Below, piece after piece: positions 41,103-41,128 of a DNA stretch of 41,128 nt. A program made the translations under genes and the position numbers. Every line of letters begins with the position of its first letter. Within the stretch, counting starts at the first letter, position 1. Origin of the DNA: Methanoculleus chikugoensis (GTDB lineage Archaea > Halobacteriota > Methanomicrobia > Methanomicrobiales > Methanoculleaceae); contig NZ_FMID01000009.1 of the NCBI RefSeq assembly GCF_900095385.1, positions 1 through 41,128 of the forward strand. The letters run 5' to 3'. The notes under the pieces are model-generated. The model saw nothing but the letters and a program-made list of their open reading frames with translations. It did no database searches and was not told the DNA's origin.

Positions 41103-41128
41103 GGGGAGGGGGGCTCGCCCCCCTCCCC
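41103..41128. repeat. GC-rich perfect palindrome at window end
   Basis: Two exact 12-bp arms, GGGGAGGGGGGC (41103-41114) and its complement (41117-41128), flank a TC centre. It resembles the palindrome at 7335-7359 and may continue past the window. Confidence 0.7.

Larger units (their letters stand above)
40720..41128. other. non-coding, repeat-rich end of window
   Basis: No credible gene in the last 409 nt. It holds a 6-bp GC hairpin (40917-40932), a CCGGAG/GCACC-GAA-GGTGC module (about 40970-40995) also seen in repeat copy C, and a palindrome that runs to the last base of the window. Confidence 0.6.

Overview
The window comes from a GC-rich methanogenic euryarchaeon, most likely order Methanomicrobiales and close to Methanoculleus (inference, no search was run). 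Support: an archaeal glycerol-1-phosphate dehydrogenase (ether lipids), archaeal-type MetRS and ProRS, euryarchaeal families (DUF473, UPF0179, DUF63, PAC2-like), an archaeal riboflavin-pathway reductase, tRNA genes without encoded CCA, and TATA boxes about 25-30 nt before starts that often lack a Shine-Dalgarno site. Most of the window reads as housekeeping chromosome, with scattered accessory genes, gene remnants and intergenic repeats.

Layout. 1-0.8 kb: end of a PAC2-like gene and a DUF473 gene. 0.85-1.25 kb: tRNA-Arg(UCU) followed by a decayed ferredoxin gene. 1.3-7.2 kb: NudC-type Nudix hydrolase, DUF1805 protein, a membrane-anchored protein, metG, an unknown gene, a DHH phosphoesterase, tRNA-Phe(GAA). 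7.2-9.3 kb: a GC palindrome, an AT-rich (probably acquired) DUF5677 gene and a hemerythrin. 9.5-13.1 kb: trpF, a DUF5320 protein and a large PAS/GAF histidine kinase. 13.2-16.8 kb: a tandem ferritin-like protein, Hsp20 and trehalose synthase TreT. 16.8-20.6 kb: a receiver-only regulator with its membrane kinase, a riboflavin-pathway reductase and a lipoprotein. 20.7-28.2 kb: an FMN-type glutamate synthase, a sugar epimerase, a two-TM protein, a two-subunit 2-oxoacid:ferredoxin oxidoreductase and an SDR. 28.2-31.4 kb: repeats, an MFS transporter, a lipoprotein SagB-type nitroreductase and a nitroreductase remnant. 31.4-36.3 kb: TMEM175-like channel, an AguB-AguA fusion, MntP, DUF362 and zinc-ribbon proteins. 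36.3-40.7 kb: proS, SpoIIM-like and DUF63 membrane proteins, egsA and UPF0179. The last 0.4 kb is non-coding and repeat-rich.

How the genes fit together. Redox and stress functions recur (hemerythrin, ferritin-like, Hsp20, nitroreductase, SDR). TreT supplies a compatible solute. The glutamate synthase domain protein and 2-oxoacid oxidoreductase link nitrogen and carbon assimilation, and the fused agmatine-to-putrescine enzyme makes polyamine. The most unusual observations are (i) the fusion of the two agmatine-to-putrescine enzymes in one polypeptide, (ii) a modular, partly hairpin-forming intergenic repeat built on GCGAAG units at four loci, (iii) GC-rich palindromes at both ends of the window, (iv) an 11-nt gap between divergent starts (DUF63 and egsA), so that each promoter probably lies inside the other gene, and (v) an internally duplicated ferritin-like protein in which the first bundle looks metal-degenerate. 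I found no CRISPR array, transposase, integrase, rRNA or evident new multi-gene defence system.
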